A stretch of 64,000 nt of DNA from Saccharina japonica (GCA_008828725.1 MEHQ01002284.1:48024-112023); one strand, 5' to 3'. Positions 32,157 to 44,047 are shown, numbered from the stretch's first letter. Notes: generated by a model not told the origin, from the letters alone. Made by a program: numbers and translations.

Positions 32157-32212
32157 TAGACTGGGATCGACCAAAATAGACTGGGATCGACCAAAATAGA
32201 CTGGGATCGACA
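32157..32212. repeat. 20-bp direct repeat, three units
   Basis: AGACTGGGATCGACCAAAAT is repeated with an exact 20-base period (CTGGGATCGA at 32161, 32181 and 32201). Confidence 0.9.
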
Positions 32213-32439
32213 CACAGCTCAGGGCGAGCATCACTCAAACACCCGAGCCAGAGGTGCTCATCATCCAGTTGACACACTTATGACAGAGAGACATACTTGT
32301 ATTATTACAGTAATAGCACGTTGGGACAAAGTCCCGCCATCACAGTTGACCGCATGAACCATAGTACCAGAGTTCTACCTTTTGCTGTATACTCGTATGG
32401 TCCGTCCGGCATAAAATATTACCAATGCCGTTTATACTC

Positions 32440-32720
32440 ATAACTAGAGTGTTTGCGTTTTGTTTTCTTACTTTTACTTCTCTAAAAGTTCTTCCGAAGG
32501 GAGGATTTGAGGTATTGTTTTTTGAAATCGGCAAAACAAGTACTTTAGCGAAGTAAGGATTTTTATCAAAAGTTACGGTCACTTTTGGCTCTCAGTTTCA
32601 TCGGCCTACACACACCGAGCACTCTACCGACGCAGAACGCCCCTACACAACACAACAACCGATGGGAGCACAGAGGCATGAGAGGTGTACGTAGCTAGAG
32701 CATGATACAACCATATTCGT
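32440..32720 (-). repeat. DR1 fragment
   Basis: On the plus strand it shares GGATTTGAGGTATTGTTTTT, AAAGTACTT-like, ACACCGAGCA-TCT and GGGAGCACAGAGG with 45620-45910. It is therefore a partial reverse-oriented copy of the same family, inside the 2-kb inverted-repeat element. Confidence 0.65.
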
Positions 32721-33834
32721 GACCGCAAAGACAAGAGGAATCGATGCTGAGAACGAGAAAGAAAAAAAAAATCCACACTAAATTCAAGTACAGTAGTTAC
32801 GCAACAATGCATAAAAAAAAATCTCCAAAAGGCCAAAATCGATCAAAATCAGTCATTTTGGGCAAAATTATGAATATCTCACGCAATTTCATATTGCTGC
32901 AAACGAAAAAGAAACGGTCTGGAGGTGTGGACGAGAGCAATCGTTTGCCGTATTCTATTTGTATATCGCACGATTTGTCAAACAGTAGTAACCAGGGGAA
33001 AACGATCTTCAATATACATTACTTCCCTCATATCTCCCTCAAAAGCTGTTTTCTTATTGCGAAAAAAATGGCCGGCGGCCTATGGTCATAGCTCCCCAAA
33101 TCAGTGCTCAGAATTTGGATGTGAAACGTATTACACCCAGGGAAACAAGGGGCTTGTTTATACGTTTTTTGGTACAATAAATATTAAACAAAATCGTGAG
33201 AAGCTGCGCGCAGTGTTGAGCTTCCTGACGGTGCCTCCAGATTTCCGAACACAGCTCAACACATCTTGAGAAAAATGCAGCTTGGTGCGGGGAATATATT
33301 GGAAATATTGTCCCAGATGGACTACAAACATGCAGAACCCCGCAAATCATCTCGCATCAAAGTACGAATCCCTGTCCCCGTTTGGGGGGCTTGAAAAGCC
33401 GGCGCTCCTTCTGTACGCGGTAGCGAACCGCTACCTTGTCGCGTGCACTCGCTTTCGGAGGAGCGCTCGGTACAGTCACTTCTTCGTCGGACACTCCATC
33501 ACCGCCATGGTCCGTCGACAGGCCAGGCTCAGCGGTGCCGGCACCCTCGGCCCTGCCATCGGCACCGGCACCGTCGATGGCGATGGGTTGATGCACCAAG
33601 AGTTGAGGAAGACCTCTCTCTGTGCGTGGTGGTACTGCTTGGGGACGCCGAGAAATATACACCCCGTACTAAACAAGCCTTCCTACAAGCAAGGAAACCC
33701 AAAAAGCAAAAGTAGTTGGATAGTTGGCACCGCCGCAACTAACTTAAAAAACTAGCCAGCTAATAACTAGCTGGCAACTATTAGTCAGCCAACTCACAGC
33801 CCTATTAATTTGCCAGTACCCGTCATCGGGCCCC

Positions 33835-34455
33835 AGCCATTGGCTCGCGAGTCAGAGTCACTTTTATGTTCTGAGTCCTCAGGGGGCCAAGAGCTAAACT
33901 CAACGAGTCATCGTGGGTCCCTAGGGTACCAGAAACCGAGACGATTGAGTCCTTGCGAGTCCCCAGCGTACCAGAAGCTGGGATGTCTGAGTCCTTGCGA
34001 GTCCCTAAGATACCCAAAGCTGAAACGACTGAGTCCTCGCGAGTACTAAGCCAAAGGTCCAGACAAACAGAACGCACGTTTTATTGAGTATATTTTGTTA
34101 TCACCGATTAAAACAAATACACAGGGCGTGAACTTATACCAGTACAAGACATCGGGACCCAGCCGTTGACTCGCGAGCCCAAGTCATTATGGAGTCCTGG
34201 GTCCCGAGGGTATTGTTCGTACCGCGAGCTGAATCAAGAGTGCTCGCGAGTCTCCAGGGCACCACCATCAGAAGCTGAAAAATACTGAGTCCTAGCGGGT
34301 TCCCAGGTTGACAGAAGCAGTGATGACTGAGGCTCGGCGAGTCCCCAGGGTGCCACAAGCTGAAATGACTGAGTCCCCGGGAGTTACCAGGGTGTACGGG
34401 GAGCTTAACTGTATGAGTCCTCGCGAGTTCCAAGAGTATATCAGAGGCCGAAACG
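33835..34455. repeat. 42-bp GAGTC minisatellite, two blocks
   Basis: GAGTCCTTGCGAGTCCCCAG and GTACCAGAAGCTGGGATG-type units fill 33835-34050 and 34145-34455, separated by a unique linker. Units are more diverged than at 30.2 kb. Confidence 0.75.
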
Positions 34456-34639
34456 CCTGGCACTCACTGATGATACTGGTTCTCTGTCGACCATGATGTT
34501 CTAGTACTACTTCCTCTCGTTTGCCTGAACTCTCGCCCCGTGGTCACAAAACAGGCTGGAAAAAAAAAAAAGCAGGGTCTCGATGGAACAAAATAAACAA
34601 ATACCAGGTAATTATCAGGACTGTCCGACTCGCGGGTCG

Positions 34640-34985
34640 GTGCAGGAAGTGTTCAGAATATCGCGGGTCGGGTCGGGGGTCGGGGGTCGGGGGTCGGGTC
34701 GGGTCGGGTCGGGTATGATCGGGTCAAGGGGTTGTTAAATCTCTCTGGTCGGGTGAGGTCCGGTCAAGAGGTTTTTCAAGTGTCACGGGTTGGGTCGGGT
34801 CAATAGGTTTTCCATTATCGCGGGTCGGGTCAGGTCGGGTCAATAGTATTTTTGGAGTGCCACGGGTCTGGTCGGGTCGGGCCGGTTCGGGTCAACAGTG
34901 TCTCTAATATCACTGGTCGGGTCGGGTTGGGTCGGGTCAGGTCAAGAGGTGATGGAAAACTAACGGGTCGGCTCAAGTCATTTGA
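34640..34985. repeat. GGGTCGG minisatellite
   Basis: Runs of GGGTCGGGTC alternate with AAGAGGTTTTTCAAGTGTCA-like spacers at about 55-60 base intervals. The strand asymmetry (G-rich on plus) makes quadruplex folding plausible. It resembles blocks at 1-100, 16680-16800 and 35310-35652. Confidence 0.8.
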
Positions 34986-35309
34986 GCCACGAGAAACGGG
35001 CCGCTCGAGGGTCGGAACAGCATCAACCGAGTGTTGGTTTCGGCTGATCAGTGGGTTGGACCCGCGCACTGCGTCCACGGATTCGACATCTGTAACAAAA
35101 TCCTCTTTCTGCCCAAAGGCTTTTCTTTCACTAACACTGACTAGATGTAATACTCATTTCTTACTTTGAATAATATTATTCAATCCATAAAACACCGCCA
35201 AATCGGTGTACGCATGCCGGCATCCGTCCGTACTCACTACAGCCTGGCCACACATCACTGTTGGGTACAAACACGAAGCTTTTATTGCGTTTTAAGTGCC
35301 GACCCCAGG

Positions 35310-35652
35310 GCCGCATCCGCAGGTCGTATCTCGCGGGTAGAGATAACTGGTCTCACGGGTTGCGATGACGCACACCCGCGACATGGCAATAATCTCACAA
35401 GTCAATCGGAATCCGCTGGGTTGGGTCTGATCGGGTCGGGTGGGGTCTGGTCAGTAGGTGTTAAAACTCTCACGGGTGAGGTCGGATCTTGTCAAGAGGT
35501 TTTCAAATCTCGCGGGTCAGGTTTGGGCCTGTCAGGAAGTCTTCAAATCGGACGGGTCACGTCAGGCCGGATCTCTCTCGCAGGTCGGGTCGGGCCAGCT
35601 GACCCGACCCGACTTGACCAGTGAGATTTGACCCGACCCGCGAGCAGCCCTG
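35310..35652. repeat. GGGTCGG minisatellite ending in an inverted segment
   Basis: G-rich units (GGGTCGGGTGGGG, GGTCAAGAGGTTTTCAAATC) change at about 35595 to the complementary C-rich orientation and end GACCCGCGAGCAGCCCTG. The end matches that at 16804-16808, which suggests a shared element terminus beginning CAGGG. Confidence 0.7.
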
Positions 35653-36956
35653 AAAGAAGAGGCTCGTACAAAAAATAACGGTACTACTGCTGCAACGAGC
35701 CGTGGGGAACCGTCCCGTATCGCTTTCAACTGTTGTACATATTACCAGGAAGACATAGGAAGATATCCATGGCATGATACGTTCACCGGCAACAGAAAAA
35801 TATAACTTTCGATGGAGAGTATAAAAACAAAAAGAGAAGTGGAAATAAAGGAGATACAATATACAAACACAACACGACCTTGCGCTCAAGGGCACAGGCG
35901 GAGTTCCGATGGAACAAACTTGATGCGTTTGCTGGCACAATCAGCCCTACCAGGTATTATATATCTCGCTGATGAGCCAACATAGGGCGACACACATAAA
36001 CCAGATGGAAGAACAGACATGAAGATGGTGCCCAGCAAACATCTGCCACTGGAAAACACCCTAGACCAGTCCTATGTCAAGCTGATGGGTGAGTGGATTG
36101 GGCGGGTGGGAGGGTTGGTGGGCGGGTAGGCAGTGGGTGGCTCGGTGAATGGATGTGTTAGTGGGTGAGTGCGTCGATGGGATGGTGAATGTGAGTGAAT
36201 GGTCGAAATACGTCCCACAACAGTTTGATTGAACCCGCTAGTGCTGCGTCGTACCACGACATGCAGTGTAAACATACTATATGCAGGAACACAATGGCGG
36301 AGGCGGACACCTCGCAGTCAATTCGCAGAGAGGTCCCTATGTTTTTGGCGCCGTCAAAATGAGAACCTTGCATTTGCTCGTACATGAAGTAGAATTGCGG
36401 GAGTATACCCCTCCAATTCTCAGACGAAGTGGGGGATCGTTGTGTACCCTCCTTCTACACGCTTTGGTCAACTCCATTAACGTGTTCGTAAACCCAAACA
36501 ATAGGAGAGAGTGCATGCCCTGCACGGGCTGTGGGCTTGTTCCCAGGATGTACTGATTATATTTGAGACAGATTGGGGGGGAGCGCGAGCTGGCCCCCTC
36601 CTGCGGACATGCTCCCGTACCCCCCCCCCCCCATTTGGCTGGAAAGGGCGTGGTGTATCCCATTTTGACCGGCTTCCCATAAAAAACGGCATGGGCATGC
36701 AGTCAATTGATGTATGGTTCGTTCACCGTGTGACAGTCAATGATTGGCGGGTGGAGAGTCGAATTTCCGAAACAGAGACCCCAGAGAAAAACTCGAAACA
36801 AACAAATCAGTCACGCCACCACTTCACAGGACTAGAGTACATTTAGCAGTTCCACTTACTTACCGGTATATCGTACGAGGTACCTTAATAACCGCTTTTC
36901 TGCTGTCGGGCATTCCTGTCTACCCAAACGGCCCACCGGTGTGCCGCAAAGAAGAA
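35653..36956. other. Gene-poor stretch with G-rich microsatellite
   Basis: At about 36085-36200, GGGTGGG, GTGAGTG and GGTTGG words dominate. A 91-codon frame (36281-36556) ending CMPCTGCGLVPRMY has no recognised domain. A poly-C run is at about 36620-36632. Confidence 0.4.
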
Positions 36957-37475
36957 GCCAACATAAAAGTGAGCCGTACCTTGTTGCAGTGCTCACCCAC
37001 ACATGTATACGGGCAGTATCGTTTTATTACAAACTCGGGTCGTGTTGCTTGGCAATATCATATCATCGTCTGACCCGGAAGTGCAGGCAACACCCCACCG
37101 AGGCAGCATTCACAAACACCTCAGAAAAAATAATGCCTCGTCAAACAATGTAAACCCCATCTCTCTGTAGACCATTAAACCCCCCCGCAGAATCACGGGC
37201 AATCCCCCTACCCGGTCAGAAGAAGTTAACATAAAAGTGAGCCGTACCTTGTTGCAGGGCTAACCCACACACGTATACGGGAAGTATCGTTTTATTACAA
37301 ATCGGGTCGTGTCGCTTAGCAATGTCATTGTCTGACCCGGAAGTGCAGGCGATACCCCACCGAGGCAGCATTCACAAACACCTCAGAAAAATAATGCCTC
37401 GCCAAACAATGTAAACCCCATCTCTCCGCAGACCATTAAAACCCCCCGCAGAATCACGGGCAACCCCCCTACTCG
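36957..37475. repeat. Tandem duplication, 268-bp period
   Basis: ACATAAAAGTGAGCCGTACC begins near 36961 and again near 37229. The two halves share, in order, TATACGGGNAGTATCG, TGACCCGGAAGTGCAGGC, CACCGAGGCAGCATTC, AATGTAAACCCCATCTCTC and CGCAGAATCACGGGCAA with few differences. Confidence 0.9.
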
Positions 37476-39300
37476 GTCCGAGATACGACAGGTCCGGAAC
37501 AACTGCAAATAGCACAGATTGCAAGGTAAAACGAAGAAGCCAAAACTTCCATTATAATCCATTACCAGGGTTAAACGGCAATCTCGAATTAATTACATAC
37601 AAATAAGTGCTAAGGTGTCACGGCAATCCCAACACCAAATATTTCGAATATCGATTCCAGTAAAGATCTCCGAACTTAAGGCGAGATATAAACTACGGGG
37701 TGAAACCATCCGACGAACAAGCGTATGCTGGTAAAACCTTCAAACAAACAAAAAAAAACACAGGTCGTACCGCACGAGACCACCGCCCCCCCCCCCCCCC
37801 GCCTGTTGCGTGTCAGCACCTTATGTTAGCAGAACAGGAGCGCGTCTCTGCGATAAAACAACTAGCCACAGCTATAACAGCCCCCCTGCCAGATTTTCTC
37901 AACATTATGCAAATTACAACAAAACGAACAAATGAGATCACTACATGGTCGCGACAAAGCTACGGAAAGCAAAAACAAACTTCCCGGGCTTTTTTGTGCA
38001 ACGATTGGTGGGACAATCGTCATGCTGCTGTGCCGCAAGCACGTGGTCAATCTAGAACCCCCCGTTAGCTACACGCTCGAAAGATCTGCGTCCTAAACGA
38101 AAGCAATACACAGGCACCAGCGCACACAATTACTCCACCAGCAAAACCCCCTTTCATCAGTAGCCTTCCGTTAATAGTCGGCCTTCACGCATTATGACCA
38201 TATGGTATAATCCTAACTGAGGTCCACTAACTCGTGTTGTACCTGCCATTAAATACGTCCGTTGTTTTACCGGGTACAGCCACCACCCCCCCCCCGCCTT
38301 ACTCGGTAGACCACAAAACATTCATCGCATGGTCAGCAGTAAAATGTGACAATACCATCATGACTGCAAAACAAAACCTCGACCACGGAATAAAAAACGA
38401 AACTCAAGTCCAAATCCACACACCAGGAAAATCAGTATATACTGGTATTAAATAAGGATCGTTCTACAATAGACAACATACCAAATAAAAGGTTGTCGTT
38501 CGAAATTGCACTCAGGCACAAGACTGCTCCGTCCAGTACAAATGTCTAAAACTGTCCTCTATGCTCAATTTGTTTTTGGAGGCTCTCGATATACCATGCA
38601 GTATTCATGCACTATCTTGTCATAACCAGTACGGACGTAGTATTGCTGAATTCAGCGTCCTGACATCGTGTTACAGCAGTAGTTGTAGCACAAAATATAA
38701 ATGCTAAAATGCCACGTACCAGTCAGTGTCCTCCTCACTGAAATACTCGAATATCAATCCACTGGAAGCATCTCATACTATCCAACCTAAACTTCTACGT
38801 CTCACACTCAAAAGCCACTACGTCTCATTTTCAAAATCGACGTTAATCGGTGGCCGTACGCTATGCCGTAGGATTCCATCGTAGACAAGAAGTAAGCCAG
38901 CGAACGCAACGACCCCCACCAACCCACCAGTTAATTTAAAACCAAACACGAAACCCTCTCGTCATGCCTTACTACTGTAGTACTACGACCCCAGCCCCAC
39001 CGCTTGAATCGTGTTTGTTTGCAGTGCACATGTGCTTCGCCTCAATAGTACTCCATGTTATTGAGCACTGCCTATAGGTGAATGCTTTACTGATCGGCGG
39101 CTCGGTAGGCTACTGTCTACTGCTGTATCAACTTATTCAGCACCAAGACAGAGCTAGAGGAAGCCAGAAGACTCCGCGCTAAATGTAAAGGAGCACTTCT
39201 CTCGCCGAGGTGGCCACGATACCTCTAACTCCTACCAGGTACGCGCGTCGTAGGCACCGCCACCATTGAGGTTTAGACCACGGCACTTCTACCCCGCCAC
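37476..39300. other. Gene-poor stretch
   Basis: A 122-codon frame at 37700-38068 crosses a poly-C tract and has no recognisable domain. The last 220 bases are the downstream flank shared by the ankyrin-type paralogues (TTATTGAGCACTGCCTATAG near 39058). Confidence 0.4.
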
Positions 39301-39305
39301 GCGCC

Positions 39306-40952
39306 TCAGGGACTACCGCTAGGAGTCGGCATCGAAACAGGACATCCGTTTTCGATTGCCCAATCAGCCATGTCTGTGTAGCCCGAACTTCGAGCCATCG
39401 TGTGCGTTCTACCGTCCCATGGGCAGCCTTCTGCGCGAGCCCACTGCAATATGTCCAGCCGCCCTTCCAGGGCCGTCATAGTGCACGTGGTTTCGTCCCA
39501 GGGACAACCGTTATACCGTGCCCACTTCAGAACCTCCAAGTTTCCGTGAAGAGTTGCCTCGCTACACGTAGAAGTATCCCATGGACAGCCTTGTGCCCGC
39601 GCCCATTGCAGGATGTCCAGGTGATCTGCGGCGGCTGCCTTGGCGCACGTGCTTTCGTCCCAAGGGCAGCCGTTACGCCGTGCCCATTTAAGAATCCCAA
39701 ATTGGCCTCCGATAGCTGCCTCAGTACATACACGACTATCCCATGGGCAACCTTGTGCCCGAGCCCATTGTAGTATGTCGATACGGCCTGCCTGTATGGC
39801 GCCGAGGCACGTCTGCGCGTCCCAGGGACAACCGTTCCAGTGGGCCCATTTAAGCACCTCGAAAAACCCTCCTTTTGCTGCTTCGCTACATATATAAACG
39901 TGCCAGTGGCAGCCGTTCGCTCGGGCCCACTTAAGCACGCTCAGGTGCCCTCCCACTGCAGCCTTTAAGCACACTTGACTTGTTTCCAAGACGCCGTGAT
40001 TGACTCGCATCCACTCGAGAATGTGAACGTGCCCGTTAGAAGCTGCCTCAGAAGTGCCGCCTCTAGGCCAGGGGCAACCGATCGAAAACATCCACTCCAG
40101 CATATCCAAGTGTCCGTTTCTGATAGCACTCAAAATTGCTTCCGGGCCCATGGGGCACTCTCGGGCCCATGCCCACTGAAGCAGCTCCAGGTGTCCTCCC
40201 TCGGCAGCTCGGTTGGCAGTGTCTTCTTCCCAATCGGCGCCGTTCGCCCTTGCCCACTGAAGCACCTCCAGGTGCCCTCCGGCGGCGGCACCTGAGCACG
40301 TTTCCCAGTCCCAGACACACCCGTGAGCTCGGGCCCACTGAAGAATGTCGAGGTGCCCACCCCCGGCAGCCTTCGAGCACGTACCATAGCTCCAAGGACA
40401 GTGCTTGGAACGAGCCCACTGCAAAATATCAAGGTGTCCTGAACCGGCGGCCTCGCTGCAGGTGTAGCTATCCCAGGGGCAATCGATAGCATATGCCCAC
40501 TTCATAATAAAAAGACTACCTTCGCGGGCAGCCGCGCGGCAAAGCACCTTACGCCAACCACAATCTTGGGCGAGTGCCCACTCGATCATCTCAAGCTGTC
40601 CCCGGGCGACGGCTTTTAAACAAGCCAGCGAGGGCAACCCGCATCCGTTTGCGTGCGCACATTGCAACACGTCAACGTTACAGTGTTCGGCGATGAGTAG
40701 GGACACCTTCGGTCTCTTTGTCAGGCCGCCGTCAAAGCTCCACCGAAGTTGAGACACGGTGGTGTCGGCCGTTATGGCCCGCGTCACTTTTGGAAGGTTC
40801 CCCCAAGCGTCTCTCCACTCCTTGGATACCCCGGCAAAAAAAGCGTGATTAGTGGACAGCAGCCCCGCCAGCAGCGTCATGACGTCTCCGTTGGTCTGAA
40901 GCGGAAATCCCACTCCGGCGCGTCCCATCTCCGCCGCTCCCGTGTCCGGCAT
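39306..40952 (-). CDS. F-box-like protein with sixteen 27-residue ankyrin-type repeats
   Basis: An intact, intron-free frame of 548 residues from the Met at 40952. A further in-frame ATG 17 codons upstream (41003) is possible, but the chosen start aligns with the paralogue at 22.2 kb. An F-box-like N-terminus (GDVMTLLAGLLSTNHAFFAG, then VSKEWRDAWG) precedes sixteen 27-residue repeats of HLDILQWARAQGCPWDxxTC type and an ENGCPVSMPTP cap. Overall order matches the 605-residue paralogue, but two consecutive repeats are absent after the fourth. A role as a ubiquitin-ligase substrate adaptor is conceivable from F-box plus repeats, but is inference. Some repeats have lost the CPWD core (for example CPMGPEA, HGVLETS) at the same places in both paralogues, so unit identity is conserved. 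No signal or membrane segment is seen. Confidence 0.9.
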   Translation of the reverse strand: MPDTGAAEMGRAGVGFPLQTNGDVMTLLAGLLSTNHAFFAGVSKEWRDAWGNLPKVTRAITADTTVSQLRWSFDGGLTKRPKVSLLIAEHCNVDVLQCAHANGCGLPSLACLKAVARGQLEMIEWALAQDCGWRKVLCRAAAREGSLFIMKWAYAIDCPWDSYTCSEAAGSGHLDILQWARSKHCPWSYGTCSKAAGGGHLDILQWARAHGCVWDWETCSGAAAGGHLEVLQWARANGADWEEDTANRAAEGGHLELLQWAWARECPMGPEAILSAIRNGHLDMLEWMFSIGCPWPRGGTSEAASNGHVHILEWMRVNHGVLETSQVCLKAAVGGHLSVLKWARANGCHWHVYICSEAAKGGFFEVLKWAHWNGCPWDAQTCLGAIQAGRIDILQWARAQGCPWDSRVCTEAAIGGQFGILKWARRNGCPWDESTCAKAAAADHLDILQWARAQGCPWDTSTCSEATLHGNLEVLKWARYNGCPWDETTCTMTALEGRLDILQWARAEGCPWDGRTHTMARSSGYTDMADWAIENGCPVSMPTPSGSP

Positions 40953-41029
40953 ATTGCTCCAACGCCTGGACGCGGAACGGTCGGGAAGCGTCGACAACAA
41001 CACATTTAAGGAAATATCAAATCAGTTGT

Positions 41030-41240
41030 TTCGCTGGTCGCCTTGATCAACATGAAACCTAGCACATGAGACAGTTCTGGCCGAGCACACGCCGACTCAA
41101 GCCTGCTACCGGCCTGAACAGCAACGGAGGTTCACGAGGCGGAGCGCACAGAACCGACACGCTCTAACCTCCTCCGGGGCGGGTCCTTGATATTACCTCC
41201 CTGAGAGTCCTTGCTAGCGCCACACGGCCTCAGCCCTCGC
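41030..41240 (-). promoter_or_regulatory. Upstream block conserved with paralogue at 24.1 kb
   Basis: It aligns with 24126-24345. TCTGGCCGAGCACAC, GGCCTGAACAGCAACG, AACCTCCTCCGGGGCGGG and GAGAGTCCTTGCTAGCGCC are shared. It lies directly upstream of the second intact gene. It may be promoter, 5' UTR, or duplication residue. Confidence 0.5.
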
Positions 41241-42250
41241 AACAAAATAAAATTAGGCGGGGTTATGTCTTTCATTCGTCCCGCTTCCATTCCGCTATGG
41301 TGCCTCCCTGCTACCCCTTTTTCGTAGTTAATATCCTACTCTGGCCTTGTTGGCTTTACTTTCTATCGAGATAGTTGGTTTACGTCGGTAGGCACTTCGT
41401 GTCATACGGATACACTTCAGAAAAACAGGTGATACGCGTTTTTGTGCTGAGCTCGTGTGGCGCAGACAAAGCCCCACTGGCATCAGGCATCGCTGGTCTA
41501 ACGACATATCACAATGGTGGACTAATACCGCAGTCCATCTCCTACTACTACTGTGGTAGTTCTTGTACCATCGCTTTGCTTATAGGCACTGCTGAGAGCA
41601 TGGCTTCTATACTCGCCTCTTGCAGTTTATTATTACGGTTTTTCCTGATTTACTTCCGTCGATCGACTTCGTCTCTCCTATTGGTCGCCCCCTTAGAACA
41701 ATATTGCATATGCGGCGCGAGGGAGCTGTGTCGCAGTGAAATCGGTACTCTCCAGTGAGCCTGTACAGGATGATATCGCGGGCGGCAATTGCTTCTACTA
41801 TAGACGCATTATACGTACATTTGAGTACTTGTACATATCGTATGCTATACTATTTACCCCAGCGGTACTGCCGTACGGTCTCCATGAGGCTGAACGTCCT
41901 CATAAGATGTGGTGGATGGGAGAAGGTACTTGATGCTATCGACCCAAGATAGGGCTTTGGTTATCAATACGTAGCCACCTTCTGGCCGAACAAATGTCCA
42001 ACACTTTGAACCCTACGGCAAACACCGGTCTGCCTACGCACACGAACAGTACACCCTCGAAACACCGCCGTACTGACCACGAAGAAAAGAAACACACTTC
42101 GTATATTATCAGGCGTGTACGTTGTAAATCATAGAGGCAAACTGACGAACATGACGTGACACACGGGATACTCATTGAACCACTGAGTAGAGCTGGATGA
42201 TAACCGAGATTATACATGGTACCAGGTATACTGCAGTCGCGGCACCTCCC
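41241..42250. other. Non-coding stretch, nothing recognised
   Basis: A 127-codon frame at 41375-41758 is hydrophobic at its centre but has no recognised family. No shared repeats were noticed. Confidence 0.4.
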
Positions 42251-42519
42251 GACGAATGCTACGGTAAAGGTGCACCATGTTAACAAGGTTTTGCCTTCTG
42301 AGGGTGTTCACTTGAGGATCTCCATACCTCACCCAAACACTGATTTTGGGGGGAAATCGAAGTGCTACCCGAAGAAACAAACACATGGCGTCGTACAACG
42401 AAAAAATATCGAACCGCAAAATATTGAAAATGTCCGAAGATTTTGGGTTAAGGAGGCTTTAATAGGTCATTCAGAAAACGTTTCAAGCAAAAAATCCTAC
42501 CTTTATCGTGGCATGCGTC
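42251..42519. mobile_element. GAC-MITE, 269 bp
   Basis: The left end GACGAATGCTACGGTAAAGG and the right end (reverse complement GACGCATGCCACGATAAAGG) form well-matched inverted repeats. Flanking tetranucleotides are TCCC and TCCT, a duplication with one change. Interior landmarks CACTTGAGGATCTCC, TTTGGGTTAAGGAGG and CATTCAGAAAACGTTTC are present. Confidence 0.8.
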
Positions 42520-43169
42520 TCCTGTGGCACTGGTGGCAGTCTACCGTATATGACACTGTACCACACCCCCTCGGACGAATTTCAACGTCGATCTGCTCGA
42601 CGACCGGTCGAGCGCTTACCCCGAGCGACCCGTCTATGGAGAGATTACGACGAGATGCTCCGAAAGCCGCCTTTTTCGTTGTCTGTGCCCCCCTGGTTGT
42701 GGAGAAAAAGGGTTATGAAATTCACCCCAGGGGGTGTGATACACCCTTGTCATATACGCTATAAATAGTAGCCAATTTTCAGGCAGGCAGGAGGTTGGGT
42801 TCTAATGTGGAACAAACGGTCGCGTACAGCGGAGGTGTGAGGGATCGTGAAAGTCAGAAAAGTTCGACAGTCTAATAACTGAATGCGACACGAGAGACAA
42901 CGTCTTGACCAGTTCTCTGACCGCGGACATAACTGGAGAATTCTCAAGACTCTTCGTGGCGACAACACGTTGAGCCGTGCGAGCGAACTTCGATAACAAA
43001 GTTAATGATGTAATCTTTGCCAGGTTTATGTGCTGGCGCGCATCGTTTTTTCATTAAACGGACTCCCCAGACCTATTGCTCCATGAAAGAGTTACTCGCG
43101 AAAACGCGTCGGCTTAAAACACGATGGCAGTTTAAAGCAATAATAATTGCACTCAGACCCCAAGCAAGA
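42520..43169. other. Non-coding stretch, nothing recognised
   Basis: Short frames only, and no repeat was identified. Confidence 0.35.
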
Positions 43170-43990
43170 GCCCCCTGAAATAGAGTAAGCCCCGCAGGGC
43201 CGCCGGAGGCCCACCTGGCACTTTTCTGTTTCAAATGGGAAGGGCCCACTCACTGCGGGGTCAAAACACTTAAAAGGAACCAGGGTGCCAGGTGCATAGT
43301 AACAGAAGCATAACATATCGCGGGTGCCTGGCTTACATGCAGTTTACATGCACAGGTGGCCGGGACACGCCCTTTACACAATTGGGGTGAAAAAACGTCC
43401 TCATGGAGACATCGAACAACCTATCGTGTATAGCGCAGACCATTACGCGTATTGAGTTGAGAAATTGTCCACATACCGCTTTAGGGTTTGTTACATTGCT
43501 GTGGCGCCTAATGAAACCTACCCCAAAGACTTGTGTGAATTGAATTATTCCACAAATAAAAGGGATATCTGAACGCGTCGACTTGAAAAATTGACGGCTG
43601 TTTAAAGACATCGAAAATAGGGCCCAGACCACTCAGTGAGAGCCCCGGAAATAAAGTATATATACCCCGCAGGGCCGCCGGGGGCCCACCTTGCCCCTAG
43701 AAATGATTTCAAAAGTGTTTACGGTATTTTTTATGTGTGTGATTTTGCTCGGGGGTTTGTATGTCAAATGGGAATTATCTTCCGCGGGGTCAAAGTACCA
43801 AGAGAAACGGACTGCTAGGCGCCTAATAAAAGTTTCAACAGAAGGTCGTGGGTGTCTGGGGTATATGAACAGGTGGCCGGGACCCTCCCCCTTACGCAAT
43901 GTGAGTGTAAAAGTCTTCCCTGTGGGGAAATTGAACACTTTAGGACACACTACTACGCGAACCGAAATTATAAGCAATCGACAGCTTCTG
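43170..43990. repeat. Diverged tandem duplication, about 480-535 bp offset
   Basis: Blocks CCCCGCAGGGCCGCCGGAGG, then CAAATGGGAA, TGCGGGGTCAAA, ACAGGTGGCCGGGAC, TTACACAATTGGGGTG and CCATTACGCGTATTG in 43170-43460 recur in order as equivalents in 43650-43980. The offset varies because of indels. Confidence 0.65.
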
Positions 43991-44047
43991 CCGCTGGTCG
44001 TTTCTTGTGCTCTCGTCGGCGGCAACGCAGGGGGCCCGTGTGTGTGT

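Larger units (their letters stand above)
31768..33802. mobile_element. 2.0-kb inverted-terminal-repeat element
   Basis: GGGCTGTGAGTTGGCTG at the left is matched by its exact inverse CAGCCAACTCACAGCCC at the right, with TA immediately outside both. Further inverted similarity (CTAGTTATTAGTTGGCTGGC) lies just inside. The interior holds a GC-rich GGAGGCGC block (31880-31960), a 20-bp triplicate at 32160-32212 and a DR1 fragment (32440-32720). No transposase is recognisable, so it may be a non-autonomous Tc1-like element that received later insertions. Confidence 0.7.

Noticed and set aside
31795-33755. Transposase inside the 2-kb inverted-repeat element
   Set aside because: Frames at 33282-33755 (plus) and 33357-33662 (minus) overlap each other, and neither shows DDE or other transposase motifs.
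34640-35652. Telomeric repeat
   Set aside because: GGGTCGG is interspersed with long spacers, changes strand within the block and lies at several internal loci.
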